In this document: one piece after another, positions 44,208 through 54,823 of the stretch
Layout: every line of letters starts with the position of its first letter
How positions within the stretch are numbered: position 1 is the stretch's first letter
Origin: Neisseria dumasiana
Lineage (GTDB): Bacteria > Pseudomonadota > Gammaproteobacteria > Burkholderiales > Neisseriaceae
Reading direction: 5' to 3'
DNA: 64,000 nucleotides
NCBI RefSeq assembly: GCF_022870885.1
Contig: NZ_CP091509.1
Location: 1,426,001 to 1,490,000, forward strand
Notes under the pieces: generated by a model
The model's input: only the letters and a program-made list of their open reading frames with translations
The model's database searches: none
Told to the model about the DNA's origin: nothing
Program-made: the position numbers and the translations under genes

Positions 44208-45614
44208 ATGAGTGCACAAACCCTTTACGACAAACTTTGGAACAGCCACATTGTCCGCGAAGAAGAAGACGGTACGGTATTGCTTTATATCGACCGCCAT
44301 TTAGTACACGAAGTAACCAGCCCGCAAGCGTTTGAAGGTTTGAAAATGGCCGGACGCAAACTGTGGCGTATCGACAGCGTAGTATCCACCGCCGACCACA
44401 ACACCCCGACCAACGATTGGGATAAAGGCATCCAAGATCCGATTTCCAAGCTGCAAGTAGATACTTTAGACAACAACATCAAAGAATTCGGCGCACTGGC
44501 CTACTTCCCGTTTAAAGACAAAGGCCAAGGCATTGTGCATGTGATGGGCCCCGAGCAAGGCGCAACCTTGCCGGGCATGACCGTAGTATGCGGCGATTCC
44601 CATACTTCTACCCACGGTGCGTTCGGCGCATTGGCACACGGTATCGGCACATCAGAAGTCGAGCATACCATGGCAACACAATGTATCACCGCCAAAAAAT
44701 CCAAATCCATGCTGATTAAAGTAAACGGCCGTCTGAAACCGGGCGTTACCGCCAAAGATGTCGCCTTATACATCATCGGCCAAATCGGCACGGCAGGCGG
44801 AACGGGCTATGCCGTCGAATTCGGAGGAGAAGCCATCCGTTCGTTAAGCATGGAAGGCCGCATGACCCTCTGCAACATGGCCATCGAAGCCGGAGCGCGC
44901 TCAGGCATCGTTGCCGTTGATCAAACCACAATCGACTATATCAAAGACAAACCTCTGGCACCCAAGGGCAGCGACTGGGACAAAGCCGTCGAATATTGGC
45001 GGACATTGGTTTCAGACGAAGGGGCGCAATTCGACAAAGTGTTCGAGTTTGAAGCCGAAAACATCGACCCTCAAGTAACATGGGGAACATCGCCCGAAAT
45101 GGTGCTGGATGTAAGCGGCAAAGTCCCCAACCCCGCCGAAGAGCAAGACCCCGTCAAGCGCAGCGGCATGGAACGCGCCTTGGAATACATGGGCTTAACC
45201 GCAGGCACCCCGCTCAGCGAAATCCCCGTTGACGTGGTATTTATCGGATCATGCACCAACAGCCGTATCGAAGACTTGCGCGAGGCCGCAACCGTGGCAC
45301 GCGGCCGCAAAAAAGCCGCAGGCGTCAAACGGGTGTTGGTGGTGCCGGGTTCCGGACTGGTGAAAGAACAGGCCGAAAAAGAAGGATTAGACAAAATTTT
45401 TATCGAGGCCGGCTTTGAATGGCGCGAGCCCGGATGCTCGATGTGCCTGGCTATGAATGCAGACCGCTTGGCACCACAGGAACGCTGCGCTTCCACATCA
45501 AACCGTAATTTTGAAGGACGCCAAGGCAACGGCGGACGCACGCATCTCGTCAGCCCCGCAATGGCCGCAGCCGCAGCGGTTGCCGGTCACTTTACCGATG
45601 TGCGCAATCTGTAA
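44208..45614 (+). CDS. leuC: 3-isopropylmalate dehydratase large subunit
   Basis: 468 aa aconitase-family subunit. The three 4Fe-4S Cys residues are in [18 protein letters not shown] and [29 protein letters not shown] and [20 protein letters not shown] are standard active-site blocks. With LeuD it converts 2- to 3-isopropylmalate in leucine synthesis. The two subunit genes are separated here by a small lipoprotein gene with its own signals. An uptake sequence is in frame near 44731. Confidence 0.96.
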   Translation: MSAQTLYDKLWNSHIVREEEDGTVLLYIDRHLVHEVTSPQAFEGLKMAGRKLWRIDSVVSTADHNTPTNDWDKGIQDPISKLQVDTLDNNIKEFGALAYFPFKDKGQGIVHVMGPEQGATLPGMTVVCGDSHTSTHGAFGALAHGIGTSEVEHTMATQCITAKKSKSMLIKVNGRLKPGVTAKDVALYIIGQIGTAGGTGYAVEFGGEAIRSLSMEGRMTLCNMAIEAGARSGIVAVDQTTIDYIKDKPLAPKGSDWDKAVEYWRTLVSDEGAQFDKVFEFEAENIDPQVTWGTSPEMVLDVSGKVPNPAEEQDPVKRSGMERALEYMGLTAGTPLSEIPVDVVFIGSCTNSRIEDLREAATVARGRKKAAGVKRVLVVPGSGLVKEQAEKEGLDKIFIEAGFEWREPGCSMCLAMNADRLAPQERCASTSNRNFEGRQGNGGRTHLVSPAMAAAAAVAGHFTDVRNL

Positions 45615-45623
45615 AGATATACA

Positions 45624-45649
45624 GGCCGTCTGAAAAGTTTTCAGACGGC
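45624..45649 (+). terminator. Uptake-sequence hairpin after leuC
   Basis: GGCCGTCTGAAAA and TTTTCAGACGGC(a) form a tight hairpin 10 bp past leuC. It would reduce read-through into the lipoprotein gene. Confidence 0.65.
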
Positions 45650-45741
45650 ACCCTATATTGAATTGTAATCCGTAAAAAACTTTGGCATTATGCAACGTGC
45701 AGTAACATGAAACTGTACTTTCACAAATCAAGGAGCCTAAC

Positions 45742-45876
45742 ATGAAAAAATTAGTATTAGCCGCGTTAACCGCCATGACTTTACTGTCTGCCTGCAACAC
45801 CGTTTCAGGTTTCGGCAAAGACGTTTCCAAAGCCGGCGACAAACTTGAGCAATCTGCAGACCGCCACTCACACTAA
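45742..45876 (+). CDS. Entericidin-like small lipoprotein
   Basis: 44 codons. It reads MKKLVLAALTAMTLLSAC and then NTVSGFGKDVSKAGDKLEQS, ending DRHSH. The signal peptide ends in a lipobox (LLSAC) and the GFGKDVSKAGDKLE core is that of EcnA/EcnB entericidins. AAGGAG lies six bases before ATG. Entericidins are tiny membrane lipoproteins, described in enterobacteria as a toxin/antidote-like pair linked to stress; only one is here. It separates leuC from leuD and has its own terminator. Confidence 0.88.
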   Translation: MKKLVLAALTAMTLLSACNTVSGFGKDVSKAGDKLEQSADRHSH

Positions 45877-45897
45877 ATTCAACTAAGCAACAACCCC

Positions 45898-45930
45898 ACC
45901 CCCGCGCCGCATCAATGCGGGGGTATTTTC
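45898..45930 (+). terminator. Rho-independent terminator of the entericidin-like gene
   Basis: ACCCCCGC and GCGGGGGT form a GC-rich stem and are followed by ATTTTC. It lies between the lipoprotein gene and leuD, so leuD needs its own transcript or read-through. Confidence 0.85.
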
Positions 45931-45948
45931 ATACCGAAAGTACACATC

Positions 45949-46590
45949 ATGAAACCGTTTACCCCCATTACCGCATTGGTTGCACCACTAGACCGCGTAA
46001 ACGTTGATACCGATGCCATCATCCCCAAACAATTTCTCAAATCCATCAAACGCAGCGGCTTCGGCCCCAACGCCTTTGATGAATGGCGCTATCTTGACCA
46101 CGGCGAACCCGGCATGGACAACAGCAAGCGCCCGCTTAATCCCGATTTTTCATTAAACCAACCCCGCTATCAAGGCGCAGAAATTCTGCTTACGCGCAAA
46201 AATTTCGGCTGCGGCTCTTCGCGGGAACACGCGCCTTGGGCTTTGGAAGACTACGGTTTCCGAGCCATCGTCGCCCCTTCATTTGCCGACATCTTCTTCA
46301 ACAACTGCTACAAAAACGGCCTTCTGCCAATCGTATTGACCGAAGACCAAGTAGATCAGTTATTCAAAGAAGTAGAAGCCACCGAAGGCTACCGCTTATC
46401 CATTGATTTGGAAAAACAGACTTTAACCACGCCCGGCGGCCAATCATTTACTTTCGAGATTACCGAACACCGCAAGCACTGTTTGCTCAACGGCTTGGAT
46501 GAAATCGGCCTGACCCTGCAACACGCCGATGAAATCAAAGCATTTGAAGAAGAGCGAAAAGCCGCACAACCTTGGCTGTTTAACGCTTAA
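45949..46590 (+). CDS. leuD: 3-isopropylmalate dehydratase small subunit
   Basis: 213 aa swivel subunit. [19 protein letters not shown] near the N-terminus and [18 protein letters not shown] (active-site loop, here [17 protein letters not shown]) are typical. It completes the LeuCD enzyme. The gap to the small lipoprotein gene is 72 bp, most of it the terminator, so the promoter is not obvious. Confidence 0.96.
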   Translation: MKPFTPITALVAPLDRVNVDTDAIIPKQFLKSIKRSGFGPNAFDEWRYLDHGEPGMDNSKRPLNPDFSLNQPRYQGAEILLTRKNFGCGSSREHAPWALEDYGFRAIVAPSFADIFFNNCYKNGLLPIVLTEDQVDQLFKEVEATEGYRLSIDLEKQTLTTPGGQSFTFEITEHRKHCLLNGLDEIGLTLQHADEIKAFEEERKAAQPWLFNA

Positions 46591-46624
46591 CGATAAATTT
46601 GCTCCACCACAAACAAAATAAAGC

Positions 46625-46659
46625 AAAAGCCGCATGAATTACCTTCAGCGGCTTTTTTG
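46625..46659 (+). terminator. Rho-independent terminator of leuD
   Basis: AAAAGCCGC and GCGGCTTTTTT surround a 14-base loop. Confidence 0.85.
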
Positions 46660-46726
46660 TCGGTTCGGCATATTAGCAAATACAGTTGATTTGCTGTACC
46701 CGATGCGTTTCCAGACCGAATCAACT

Positions 46727-47818
46727 TTATTTTTTCTCCAGCCACACACCGCTTTCGATATGGTGGGTGAACGGGAACTGGTCAAACAAAGCCATGCGGC
46801 GGATATGGTGGGTATCTGCCAGCACATCCATATTTTCACGCAGCGTTTCGGGGTTACACGAAATATAGATAATGTTGTCGAACTGCTTAACCAGCTTTAA
46901 AGTTTCGTTGTCAACCCCTGCTCTGGGCGGATCAACGAAAATCGTAGAAAAGCGGTAATCATTCAATGAAATACCCTGCTCTTTCAAGCGGCGGAATTCA
47001 CGCACGCCGGTATAGGCTTCGGTAAACTCTTCTGCCGACAATCGGGCGATCTTTATATTGTTGCTGCGGTTGGCCTGTATATTCCATAAGGCCGCCTGAA
47101 CGGAAGTTTTAGACACTTCGGTAGCCAGAACCTGCCGGAAATAGCGTGCCAACGGCAGGGTGAAATTACCGTTGCCGCAATACAGCTCCAGCATATCGCC
47201 GTTTAAAGGACGGGCTACGTCGCATGCCCATGCCAGCATGTGTTCGCACACGCCGGCATTGGGTTGGGTAAAGCTGCCTTCATATTGGCGATAAATGAAA
47301 GAAGCACCGGCCACATTGAGCGTTTCGGTAACAAAATCCTGAGTCAGAACAATTTTTTGCCCCTTACTACGGCCAATAATATGGATGCCGAGCTTTTCCT
47401 GCATATCTTGTGCCGCAGCCTGCCATTGTTCGTCAAGCTGTTTATGATAAATCATGGTAACCAGCATTTCGCCGCTCAAAGTGGCCAAAAACTCAACCTG
47501 ATACCAACGGTTTTTCAATACCGGCACGGCATCGGCAGCTTCAAGCAGTTTGGGCATCAAACGGTTGATGGCTTCGCAGGCCGGTGCAAAAGAATCGCAA
47601 CGCACCAAGGTTGCTCCCCCTGCTTTGCGGCCTTTTTCAAACATGGCGTAGAACATTTCTTCGCCTTCATGCCACACGCGGAACTCTGCGCGCATACGGT
47701 AATGTTTTTCTGGCGAGGCGAAAACTTCTAATTCGGGGATGGGAATGGCTTTGAATAAATCTTTGATATAACTGATTTTATCGTTTAGCTGTTGTTGATA
47801 ATCGGCAGATTGCGTCAC
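46727..47818 (-). CDS. trmA: tRNA (uracil-5-)-methyltransferase
   Basis: 363 aa. It makes m5U54 in the T loop of tRNA. ELYCGNGNFTLPLA is the SAM-binding motif, FVDPPRAG is motif IV, and YISCNPETLRENM holds the catalytic Cys. The start codon is GTG at 47818 with AAGGA nine bases before. The length fits TrmA, and no TRAM domain is present. Confidence 0.94.
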   Translation of the reverse strand: MTQSADYQQQLNDKISYIKDLFKAIPIPELEVFASPEKHYRMRAEFRVWHEGEEMFYAMFEKGRKAGGATLVRCDSFAPACEAINRLMPKLLEAADAVPVLKNRWYQVEFLATLSGEMLVTMIYHKQLDEQWQAAAQDMQEKLGIHIIGRSKGQKIVLTQDFVTETLNVAGASFIYRQYEGSFTQPNAGVCEHMLAWACDVARPLNGDMLELYCGNGNFTLPLARYFRQVLATEVSKTSVQAALWNIQANRSNNIKIARLSAEEFTEAYTGVREFRRLKEQGISLNDYRFSTIFVDPPRAGVDNETLKLVKQFDNIIYISCNPETLRENMDVLADTHHIRRMALFDQFPFTHHIESGVWLEKK

Positions 47819-47891
47819 AACGGGAAATCCTTAGAAAAACTGAAAACGGCGATTATACAGGCTCACGCCTGCCCGAGCCGAACTCAAACCG

Positions 47892-48782
47892 TCAAACCAA
47901 CTGTTCGCCCCAATGCAGTTTTTGGCGCAGCGTTTTGTAGTATTGATAATCGGTAGGATGCAGAACGCGCAAAGGATGGCGGTAGCGGTGGATTCTGATG
48001 CGGTCGAAATTCTGTACATCAAAGAAAGACTGGCCGTCGAAATGAACGCGGGCATCGCCGCTTTTGGTAATCAGAATTTCAATCTCGCAGGTGTCGGCAA
48101 TCGCAATGGGGCGGTTGGTCATGGATTGCGGGCAAATCGGCACCAAGGTAAACGCCCGCAAACTGGCCTGCATAATCGGCCCGCCTGCTGCCAGCGCGTA
48201 AGCGGTAGAACCCGTGGGCGTGGAAACAATCAGGCCGTCTGAACGCTGGGTATAAACAAATTCTCTGTCGATGAAAACTTCAAATTCAATCATCTGCCCT
48301 GCGCCGCCGCGCGACAGCACCACATCGTTTAAAGCGAGTGAAGTGGTAACGGTTTCGCCGTCGCGCACCAATGAGGTTTCGAGCAAAATGCGCTCTTCCG
48401 GCAGATATTTTCCCGACAGCATGCCGTTTAACATCTGTGTCATCTGCTCGCGCGGTACTTGGGTTAAAAAGCCGAGATGGCCTTGGTTGACGCCGATAAC
48501 CGGCACACGGAAAGGAGCGATTACTCTGGCAACGGAGAGAAACGTGCCGTCTCCGCCCAATACAATCACCAAATCGCATTTTTTGCCGAAATCGGCTTTT
48601 TCGATAATGCGGCACACATCCATATCTTCGGCACATACCGAGCCGTCGTCGACACTGGCTTTATCCAGATAGATATCCAGCTGTTTGCTGCTGAGAAACG
48701 CCACCAAAGTATGCAGGGTTTCCTGAATATTGGGCGTTTGCGGGCGGGGAATGATGCCGATGTGCTTAAACTGGCTGATCAT
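47892..48782 (-). CDS. nadK: NAD kinase
   Basis: 296 aa. It phosphorylates NAD to NADP. VIVLGGDGTFLSVAR has the GGDG motif, GHLGFLTQVP and DGLIVSTPTGSTAYALAAGGP form the NAD-binding and active-site blocks. The length is normal. It is separated by 73 bp from trmA, same strand. An uptake sequence is read in frame near 48233. Confidence 0.95.
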   Translation of the reverse strand: MISQFKHIGIIPRPQTPNIQETLHTLVAFLSSKQLDIYLDKASVDDGSVCAEDMDVCRIIEKADFGKKCDLVIVLGGDGTFLSVARVIAPFRVPVIGVNQGHLGFLTQVPREQMTQMLNGMLSGKYLPEERILLETSLVRDGETVTTSLALNDVVLSRGGAGQMIEFEVFIDREFVYTQRSDGLIVSTPTGSTAYALAAGGPIMQASLRAFTLVPICPQSMTNRPIAIADTCEIEILITKSGDARVHFDGQSFFDVQNFDRIRIHRYRHPLRVLHPTDYQYYKTLRQKLHWGEQLV

Positions 48783-48906
48783 GGTACGGAAACCGAACGG
48801 GGTAAGATGCTTGGATTATAGCGGTTTTTGGCTTGTTGCTGAAAGCGAATGTAGCCGCAGCGGCAATAAAGCTGCAGGCCGTCTGAAAACAGATACGCAA
48901 CCAACG

Positions 48907-49194
48907 TTATGGTTTAAACGGCAGCCATATTTTTGCCAAAACATACATCAGCGCACCACTGCCGCCCAACAAGGCAAAAATGATGCCTTTTTTGCGGGCA
49001 TTGGGGCAAAACCAATAGACGGCGAGGCTGAAACTGAAAAACAATGCGCTCACTACCCAAACCAGTTGTTTGTCTTTAAAACGGTTAAGGGTGTAGCTTT
49101 CCGTCATAACCACATACATCTGCCACAATGCCGCCATCGACATAAAGATAACGCCGACGGGCAGAAAGAAAAGGCCGATCAGTTCTTTATTCAT
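48907..49194 (-). CDS. Hypothetical three-span membrane protein
   Basis: 95 aa with three hydrophobic spans (about 8-27, 44-62 and 70-88) and short charged loops (TESYTLNRFKDKQ, CPNARKKG). No family recognised with confidence. It stands alone between nadK and glgP, with an uptake sequence on each side. Confidence 0.65.
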   Translation of the reverse strand: MNKELIGLFFLPVGVIFMSMAALWQMYVVMTESYTLNRFKDKQLVWVVSALFFSFSLAVYWFCPNARKKGIIFALLGGSGALMYVLAKIWLPFKP

Positions 49195-49235
49195 GATTGG
49201 AGGCCGTCTGAAAAAATAAACGGCGATTATAACAA

Positions 49236-49265
49236 AGGCCGCCCGAAATGTATTCAGACGGCCTG
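49236..49265 (-). terminator. Hairpin after glgP
   Basis: An uptake sequence (GGCCGTCTGAAT on the minus strand) pairs with a modified copy (TTTCGGGCGGCC) across three bases. Two paired changes in the second arm leave G:T-type pairing. It follows the glgP stop by about 20 bp. Confidence 0.65.
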
Positions 49266-49285
49266 ACAGCTTTTCCTGCTTCTAT

Positions 49286-51766
49286 TTACTCATCATCTCC
49301 AGGCAGCTCTGCCTCGCTAATCGGATCGATATACCAAATGTTGCGGCAATAATCCTGAATCGAACGGTCTGACGAGAAATAACCCATGTTGGCAATGTTG
49401 ATCAGTGCGGAACGCCGCCATTTGGCAGTATCGCGGTAATGCCGGTCGGCACGCTCTTGCGCTTCGATATAGCTGCGGAAATCGGCCATCAGTTGGTAAT
49501 AATCGCCGTAAGCCTGCATCACGTCGTTATAACGGTTAGGCTCTTGCGGAGAAAAATGGCCTGTGGTGATCTGTTTGACGACACGGCGCAAGTCGCTATC
49601 GGCTTCGAGATAGCTGATGGGGTCGTAACCTTCGCGGCGGATGGCTTCTACCTGTTCGACGGTGTTGCCGAAAATGAAAATATTTTCCTCGCCCACATGC
49701 TCCAAAATCTCTACGTTGGCACCGTCCAGCGTGCCTATGGTAAGTGCTCCGTTCAGGGCAAACTTCATGTTACCCGTGCCGGAAGCCTCGGTGCCTGCAA
49801 GTGAAATCTGTTCCGACAAATCGGCGGCCGGAATAATCATCTGCGCCAAACTCACGCTGTAATTGGGGATAAACACCACTTTAATCAGGTTGCGGATGCG
49901 TTGGTCGTTATTGATCACTTTAGCCACATCGTTAATCAAACGGATGATTTTTTTGGCCATATAGTAGGCCGAAGCGGCTTTGCCGGCAAAAATAAACACA
50001 CGCGGCTGCCAATCGGCATCAGGGTTTTCGAGAATTTTGTTGTAGCGGTCGACAATGTGCATAACGTTCAACGCCTGCCGCTTGTATTCGTGAATGCGCT
50101 TGATTTGCACATCGAACAAGGCTTGAGGGTTGACGCTGATGCCCAGCTCTTTTTCAATGTAATCCGCCAAACGCTGTTTGTTGGCTTGTTTCACTTCGGC
50201 AAACCCAGCCTGCACTTCAGGGTCGTCCGCCAATTTGTTCAAGCCCGAGAGATGGTCCAGATGCAGCCGCCAATCTTGCCCGCCGAGATTTTCATCTAAG
50301 AATTGACTCAAAGGCCGGTTGGCTACGGCAATCCAGCGGCGCGGCGTAACGCCGTTGGTTACATTGGTGAAGCGGTCGGGGAAAATATGGGCGAAATCGG
50401 CAAAAATCGAAGTTTTCATCAAGTCCGAATGGATTTTGGCCACACCGTTGACTTTGTGCGAACCGACCACGGCCAACCAAGCCATGCGCACGCGGCGGCC
50501 GTGCTCTTCATCGATAATCGACACGCGGCGGATGAAATCGCCGTCGTTTTTGCCGATGGCGCGCAAAGCATCGAGAAAATGCTCGTTGATTTCAAAAATA
50601 ATGTCGAGATGGCGCGGCAGCAAACGCCCCATTAAATCGACCGGCCAAGTTTCCAACGCTTCACTCATCAGAGTGTGGTTGGTGTAGGAGAATACGCGGC
50701 AGCTGATGCTCCATGCTTCTTCCCAGCTCAAGCCTTCTTCGTCTATCAAAATCCGCATCAATTCGGGTATTGCCAACACGGGATGGGTGTCGTTGAGATG
50801 AATCGCCACCGTGTCGGCCAGTGTTCTGATATTGGGGAAGCGGCATTTGTGGCGGGCAAGAATGTCTTGAATCGATGCAGATACCAAGAAATATTCCTGT
50901 TTCAGGCGCAGCTCGCGGCCGATTTCGGTTGAATCGTTGGGGTAAAGTACGCGCGAAATATTTTCGTTACTGGTTTGCTCGCGCATGGCGGCAAAATAAT
51001 CGCCTTGGTTGAAGTTGGCCAAATCGAACGCATCGCCGGCGTGCGCCGTCCACAAACGCAAAGGGTTGGCGATTTGGCCGCCGTAGCCGGGAATCACTTC
51101 ATCATAAGCCAATGCGGTGATCTGTTCGGCAGGTTCCCAATGTTTGACGTTGCCGTTAACGTGCATGCGGCCGCCGAAATAAACGGGATAGCGTTTGTGC
51201 GGGCGCGCAAACTGCCACTGCATATCGTTATCCAACCACAAATCGGGCTTTTCGATCTGCTGGCCGTCAACGATTTCCTGTTTGAACATGCCGTATTGGT
51301 AGCGGATGCCGTAGCCGACTGCGGGAATACGCAGCGTGGCGAGCGAATCTAAAAAACAGGCGGCCAAGCGGCCCAAACCGCCGTTGCCCAAACCGGGGTC
51401 GTCTTCTTGTTCGCATACGTCGGCAAAATCCAAACCGAGCTGGCTGAACGCCTCGTTAAACGCATCGTAAACGCCTTCGTTAATCAGCGAGTTGACAAAC
51501 GAACGCCCCATCAGAAATTCCATCGACAAATAATAAACCGTGCGCTTGCCGTGGTCTTCGTGGCTGCGGCGGGTTTTCAAAAAGCTTTCTGTAACCAAAT
51601 CGCGGGCGGCAAAAATGGCGGCGTTCAGCCATTGTTGGGGGGTGGCATCGCGCGGATCAACGCCCAAAATGAAAATCAGCTTATACACAATCGATTTGCG
51701 TACCAAATCCGCATCGGGTTTGGGCATGGCGTATTCGTATTCAGGCAAAGGGAGCTTTGAAATCAT
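49286..51766 (-). CDS. glgP: Glycogen/starch phosphorylase
   Basis: 826 aa. It releases glucose-1-P from chain ends. The PLP site [21 protein letters not shown] contains the Schiff-base Lys; [20 protein letters not shown] and [19 protein letters not shown] are typical catalytic blocks. The start is ATG 51766; the TTG two codons upstream is less likely. It is the last gene of the glycogen cluster, 140 bp beyond glgA. Its own terminator follows. Confidence 0.95.
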   Translation of the reverse strand: MISKLPLPEYEYAMPKPDADLVRKSIVYKLIFILGVDPRDATPQQWLNAAIFAARDLVTESFLKTRRSHEDHGKRTVYYLSMEFLMGRSFVNSLINEGVYDAFNEAFSQLGLDFADVCEQEDDPGLGNGGLGRLAACFLDSLATLRIPAVGYGIRYQYGMFKQEIVDGQQIEKPDLWLDNDMQWQFARPHKRYPVYFGGRMHVNGNVKHWEPAEQITALAYDEVIPGYGGQIANPLRLWTAHAGDAFDLANFNQGDYFAAMREQTSNENISRVLYPNDSTEIGRELRLKQEYFLVSASIQDILARHKCRFPNIRTLADTVAIHLNDTHPVLAIPELMRILIDEEGLSWEEAWSISCRVFSYTNHTLMSEALETWPVDLMGRLLPRHLDIIFEINEHFLDALRAIGKNDGDFIRRVSIIDEEHGRRVRMAWLAVVGSHKVNGVAKIHSDLMKTSIFADFAHIFPDRFTNVTNGVTPRRWIAVANRPLSQFLDENLGGQDWRLHLDHLSGLNKLADDPEVQAGFAEVKQANKQRLADYIEKELGISVNPQALFDVQIKRIHEYKRQALNVMHIVDRYNKILENPDADWQPRVFIFAGKAASAYYMAKKIIRLINDVAKVINNDQRIRNLIKVVFIPNYSVSLAQMIIPAADLSEQISLAGTEASGTGNMKFALNGALTIGTLDGANVEILEHVGEENIFIFGNTVEQVEAIRREGYDPISYLEADSDLRRVVKQITTGHFSPQEPNRYNDVMQAYGDYYQLMADFRSYIEAQERADRHYRDTAKWRRSALINIANMGYFSSDRSIQDYCRNIWYIDPISEAELPGDDE

Positions 51767-51906
51767 AATCAAGCCTTTTATTGGGAAAATTCAGTTGGGC
51801 GACAGCTTTGCCGTTTGTTTTTATGGTTTTGTTTCCGGCAAAGCTGCTGTTTATCAAGCGTATAAAGTTAAAGAGGCCGTCTGAAATATCAAACACCGGC
51901 TTTCGT

Positions 51907-53352
51907 TTAACCGAGCAGGCGGCGGTAGCATTCGGCATAGGCTTGAGCCGCTTTGTGCCAGCCGAAATCTTGCGCCATGGCCTGTTCGCGCACCGGCGGC
52001 CAAGCACGCGGCTTGCGCCATAACGCCAAAGCCTGTTTGATGGCGCCGCCCAAGGCGTTGGCGGTAGGTTCGTCGAACACAAAACCGGTGGCGGTTTTGT
52101 TGTTCAGGGTTTCTTCATCGGTGTGGACGACCGTATCGGCCAAACCGCCCGTGCGGCGCACCAGCGGCAGCGTGCCGTATTTGAGGCCGTAGAGTTGGGT
52201 TAAACCGCACGGCTCGAAACGGCTGGGAATCAGAATCACATCGCCGCCGCCGATCAAACGGTGTGCCAGTTCTTCGTTGTAGCCGATATATACGCCGACC
52301 TGTTGCGGATATTGCTCGGCCAAGCGTGAAAATGCCTGCTCCAATTCCGGTGCGCCGCTGCCGAGCAACACAAACTGCAAATCGGCGTTTGCGGAGAGTT
52401 GTTCATGCAACGATTCGAGCAGCAGATCTGCACCTTTTTGCGGAGTCAGCCGCGACACCATCACCGCCAACATGGCTTTTTCGTCGGGATTCAAACCGAA
52501 AAAGGTTTGGATGTCGGCCTTATCGGCTGTTTTCCCCTGCATGGCTTGGGCATGGTAGTTTTTCGCCAATGCGGTGTCGGTTCGGGGGTTCCACACCGTA
52601 TTGTCGACACCGTTGAGAATGCCTTTCAGACGGCCTTCGTCGCGTCGGGCCGATAATAAACCCGACAAACCGTTTGCAGCAGGTTCTCTGGTGATTTCAT
52701 CGGCGTATGTAGGGCTCACGGTGGTAATCAGGTCGGCATAAAACAAACCGGCTTTCAAAAACGAAATCTGGCCGTGAAACTCCACGCCGTCGATATGGAA
52801 CATTTCCCACGGCAAATCAAGTTCCGGCAGGTGTTTGGATTGGAACATGCCTTGATAGGCGATGTTGTGGACAGTGAATACGCTTTTGATATAAGCATTC
52901 CAAGCATTGAGATAAGCGGGTGCCAAACCGGCCTGCCAATCGTGTGCATGCAGGATATCGGCTTTGCCCCACAGCGCATCCAAACCGGTGGCTAAGGCTG
53001 CGGCCGCCCAGCCCAATATGCCGAAACGGATCACGTTGTCGGCATAATCGAAATAATTCGGATCGTGATAAGGATTGCCCGGACGGTCATACAGATGCGG
53101 CGCATCAATCAAATACAGCCCCAAACCCTTAAATCGGGCATAACGGATAACCACACGGCCGCCGAACGTATCGCACTGCGCCACCTCCACCGTGTCTGCC
53201 ACCACTTCGCGGGTGTGGCGGTAATAAGGCATTACCACGCGCACATCGTCGCCGTTTTCCAATTGGGCAAAGGGCAGCGATCCCAACACATCGGCCAAAC
53301 CGCCGGTTTTCATCAAAGGATACAGCTCGGAAGTTACATGCAGAATCTTCAT
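51907..53352 (-). CDS. glgA: Glycogen synthase (ADP-glucose)
   Basis: 481 aa GT5 enzyme. The N-terminal MKTGGLADVLGSLP contains the KTGGL motif for ADP-glucose, DWQAGLAPAYL and NGVDNTVWNPRTD follow, and PSRFEPCGLTQLYGLKYGTLP and RRTGGLADTV make up the C-terminal active site. It extends alpha-1,4 chains. The gene is separated from glgC by nhaA, same strand. An uptake sequence is read in frame near 52623. Confidence 0.95.
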   Translation of the reverse strand: MKILHVTSELYPLMKTGGLADVLGSLPFAQLENGDDVRVVMPYYRHTREVVADTVEVAQCDTFGGRVVIRYARFKGLGLYLIDAPHLYDRPGNPYHDPNYFDYADNVIRFGILGWAAAALATGLDALWGKADILHAHDWQAGLAPAYLNAWNAYIKSVFTVHNIAYQGMFQSKHLPELDLPWEMFHIDGVEFHGQISFLKAGLFYADLITTVSPTYADEITREPAANGLSGLLSARRDEGRLKGILNGVDNTVWNPRTDTALAKNYHAQAMQGKTADKADIQTFFGLNPDEKAMLAVMVSRLTPQKGADLLLESLHEQLSANADLQFVLLGSGAPELEQAFSRLAEQYPQQVGVYIGYNEELAHRLIGGGDVILIPSRFEPCGLTQLYGLKYGTLPLVRRTGGLADTVVHTDEETLNNKTATGFVFDEPTANALGGAIKQALALWRKPRAWPPVREQAMAQDFGWHKAAQAYAECYRRLLG

Positions 53353-53456
53353 ACCACTACCTTTCTAAACATTGAAAATATTGATGCGGTTTTGATGTGT
53401 GTTTTCAGACGGCCTTCACGCTTGAAGCCGCCCGTGTTGTATGCAGTCGGCTGTAT

Positions 53457-54596
53457 TCAGATACGTCGCGACGGAGCAAAACGCAACACGGCATATCCTG
53501 CCGCCCCTGCCAAAAAAGAACCCAAAAACACGCCGATTTTGCTGTAATCTTGCAGTTGGGCATCGTCAAATGCCAACATGCCGATAAACAGGCTCATGGT
53601 AAAACCGATACCGCACAGCAAAGCCACGCCGTACACCTGAAGCACCGTTGCACCTTCCGGCAGCTTCGCCCAACCGAGCTTAACCGCCAGCCAAACCATG
53701 CCGAAAATCCCCAGCTGTTTGCCTATGAACAACCCCAGCGCAATGCCCAACACCACGGGCGACCACAATGCCGAGAGCGAAAACCCCGCAAACGAAACGC
53801 CTGCATTGGCAAAACCGAACACCGGCACCACTAAAAAAGACACCCATTTTTCCAAACCGTGCTCCCATTTGAGCAGCGGCGGCTCGATAATCGAATCGGT
53901 TACGCGCAGCGGAACGGTAAACGCCAGCAGCACACCCGCCAAAGTAGCGTGAATGCCTGACTTCAAAAAGAAAAACCACAACAGCAAACCCAACACCAAG
54001 TAAGGCAGGCTGCGTAATTCGCCTTTGCGGTTAAGCATAAACAAAGCAAGCAGCGTTAATGCCGCCAAGCCCAGATAAAGCCAAGCAATCTGCTCGGTAT
54101 AAAACAGGGCGATAATCACAATAACGGCCAAGTCGTCCATAATCGCCAGCGCCGTCAGAAAAATTTTCAGCGAAGGCGGCACGCGCGAACCCAGCAATGC
54201 CAGCACGCCCAAAGCAAAAGCAATATCGGTGGCGGCAGGCACGGCCCAGCCGTCAGCTCCCGCTCCCGAACGGTTAAAGACCAAATACACCAGCGCAGGC
54301 ACGGCCAATCCCGCCATTGCCGCCAAAGCGGGCAGAAACCGCTTGCTGTTGTTGTCCAGCTCGCCTTCCAGCAGCTCGCGTTTTACTTCCAAACCCACAT
54401 ACAGGAAAAACACGGCCATCAAGCCGTCGTTTACCCAATGCAGTACGCTTAATCCGGCCACATAGCTTTCCAAAGTGTCGAAATACGTTGAAGCGAAGGG
54501 GGAGTTGGCTGCCCACATGCCCAACACCGCCGCCGCCATCAATACGATGCCGGCAGCAGGTTCGCTGCGGAAAAAATGCCCTACTCTGTTGATCAT
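53457..54596 (-). CDS. nhaA: Na+/H+ antiporter NhaA
   Basis: 379 aa with about twelve spans. [19 protein letters not shown] and [20 protein letters not shown] (with the two neighbouring Asp of the ion site) are the diagnostic motifs, and GGGATDIAF-type VPAATDIAF is span 4. It exchanges Na+ for protons. It is placed between glgC and glgA and has no known role in glycogen metabolism, so it looks interposed. It could still be co-transcribed because all genes face the same way. Confidence 0.94.
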   Translation of the reverse strand: MINRVGHFFRSEPAAGIVLMAAAVLGMWAANSPFASTYFDTLESYVAGLSVLHWVNDGLMAVFFLYVGLEVKRELLEGELDNNSKRFLPALAAMAGLAVPALVYLVFNRSGAGADGWAVPAATDIAFALGVLALLGSRVPPSLKIFLTALAIMDDLAVIVIIALFYTEQIAWLYLGLAALTLLALFMLNRKGELRSLPYLVLGLLLWFFFLKSGIHATLAGVLLAFTVPLRVTDSIIEPPLLKWEHGLEKWVSFLVVPVFGFANAGVSFAGFSLSALWSPVVLGIALGLFIGKQLGIFGMVWLAVKLGWAKLPEGATVLQVYGVALLCGIGFTMSLFIGMLAFDDAQLQDYSKIGVFLGSFLAGAAGYAVLRFAPSRRI

Positions 54597-54823
54597 CCGG
54601 TGTCCTCTCGGTTGTGCTCGTGAATCTTGTTATAACGCCCGACTGTAAGCCGGCGGTTGCGAAGGCCGATTATATCAAGCACTGCACCCCCTGCCTGAAA
54701 AGACCGGTAAAGATAGCGGATACAAGCATATCAACAGGCAGGCAAGCGGGCGGGTTTTCCCAATTCCCGCACGGATGGTTGATTGTGTGTTCCGCCCTGC
54801 TCTGAGGCCGTCTGAAAAAGGGT

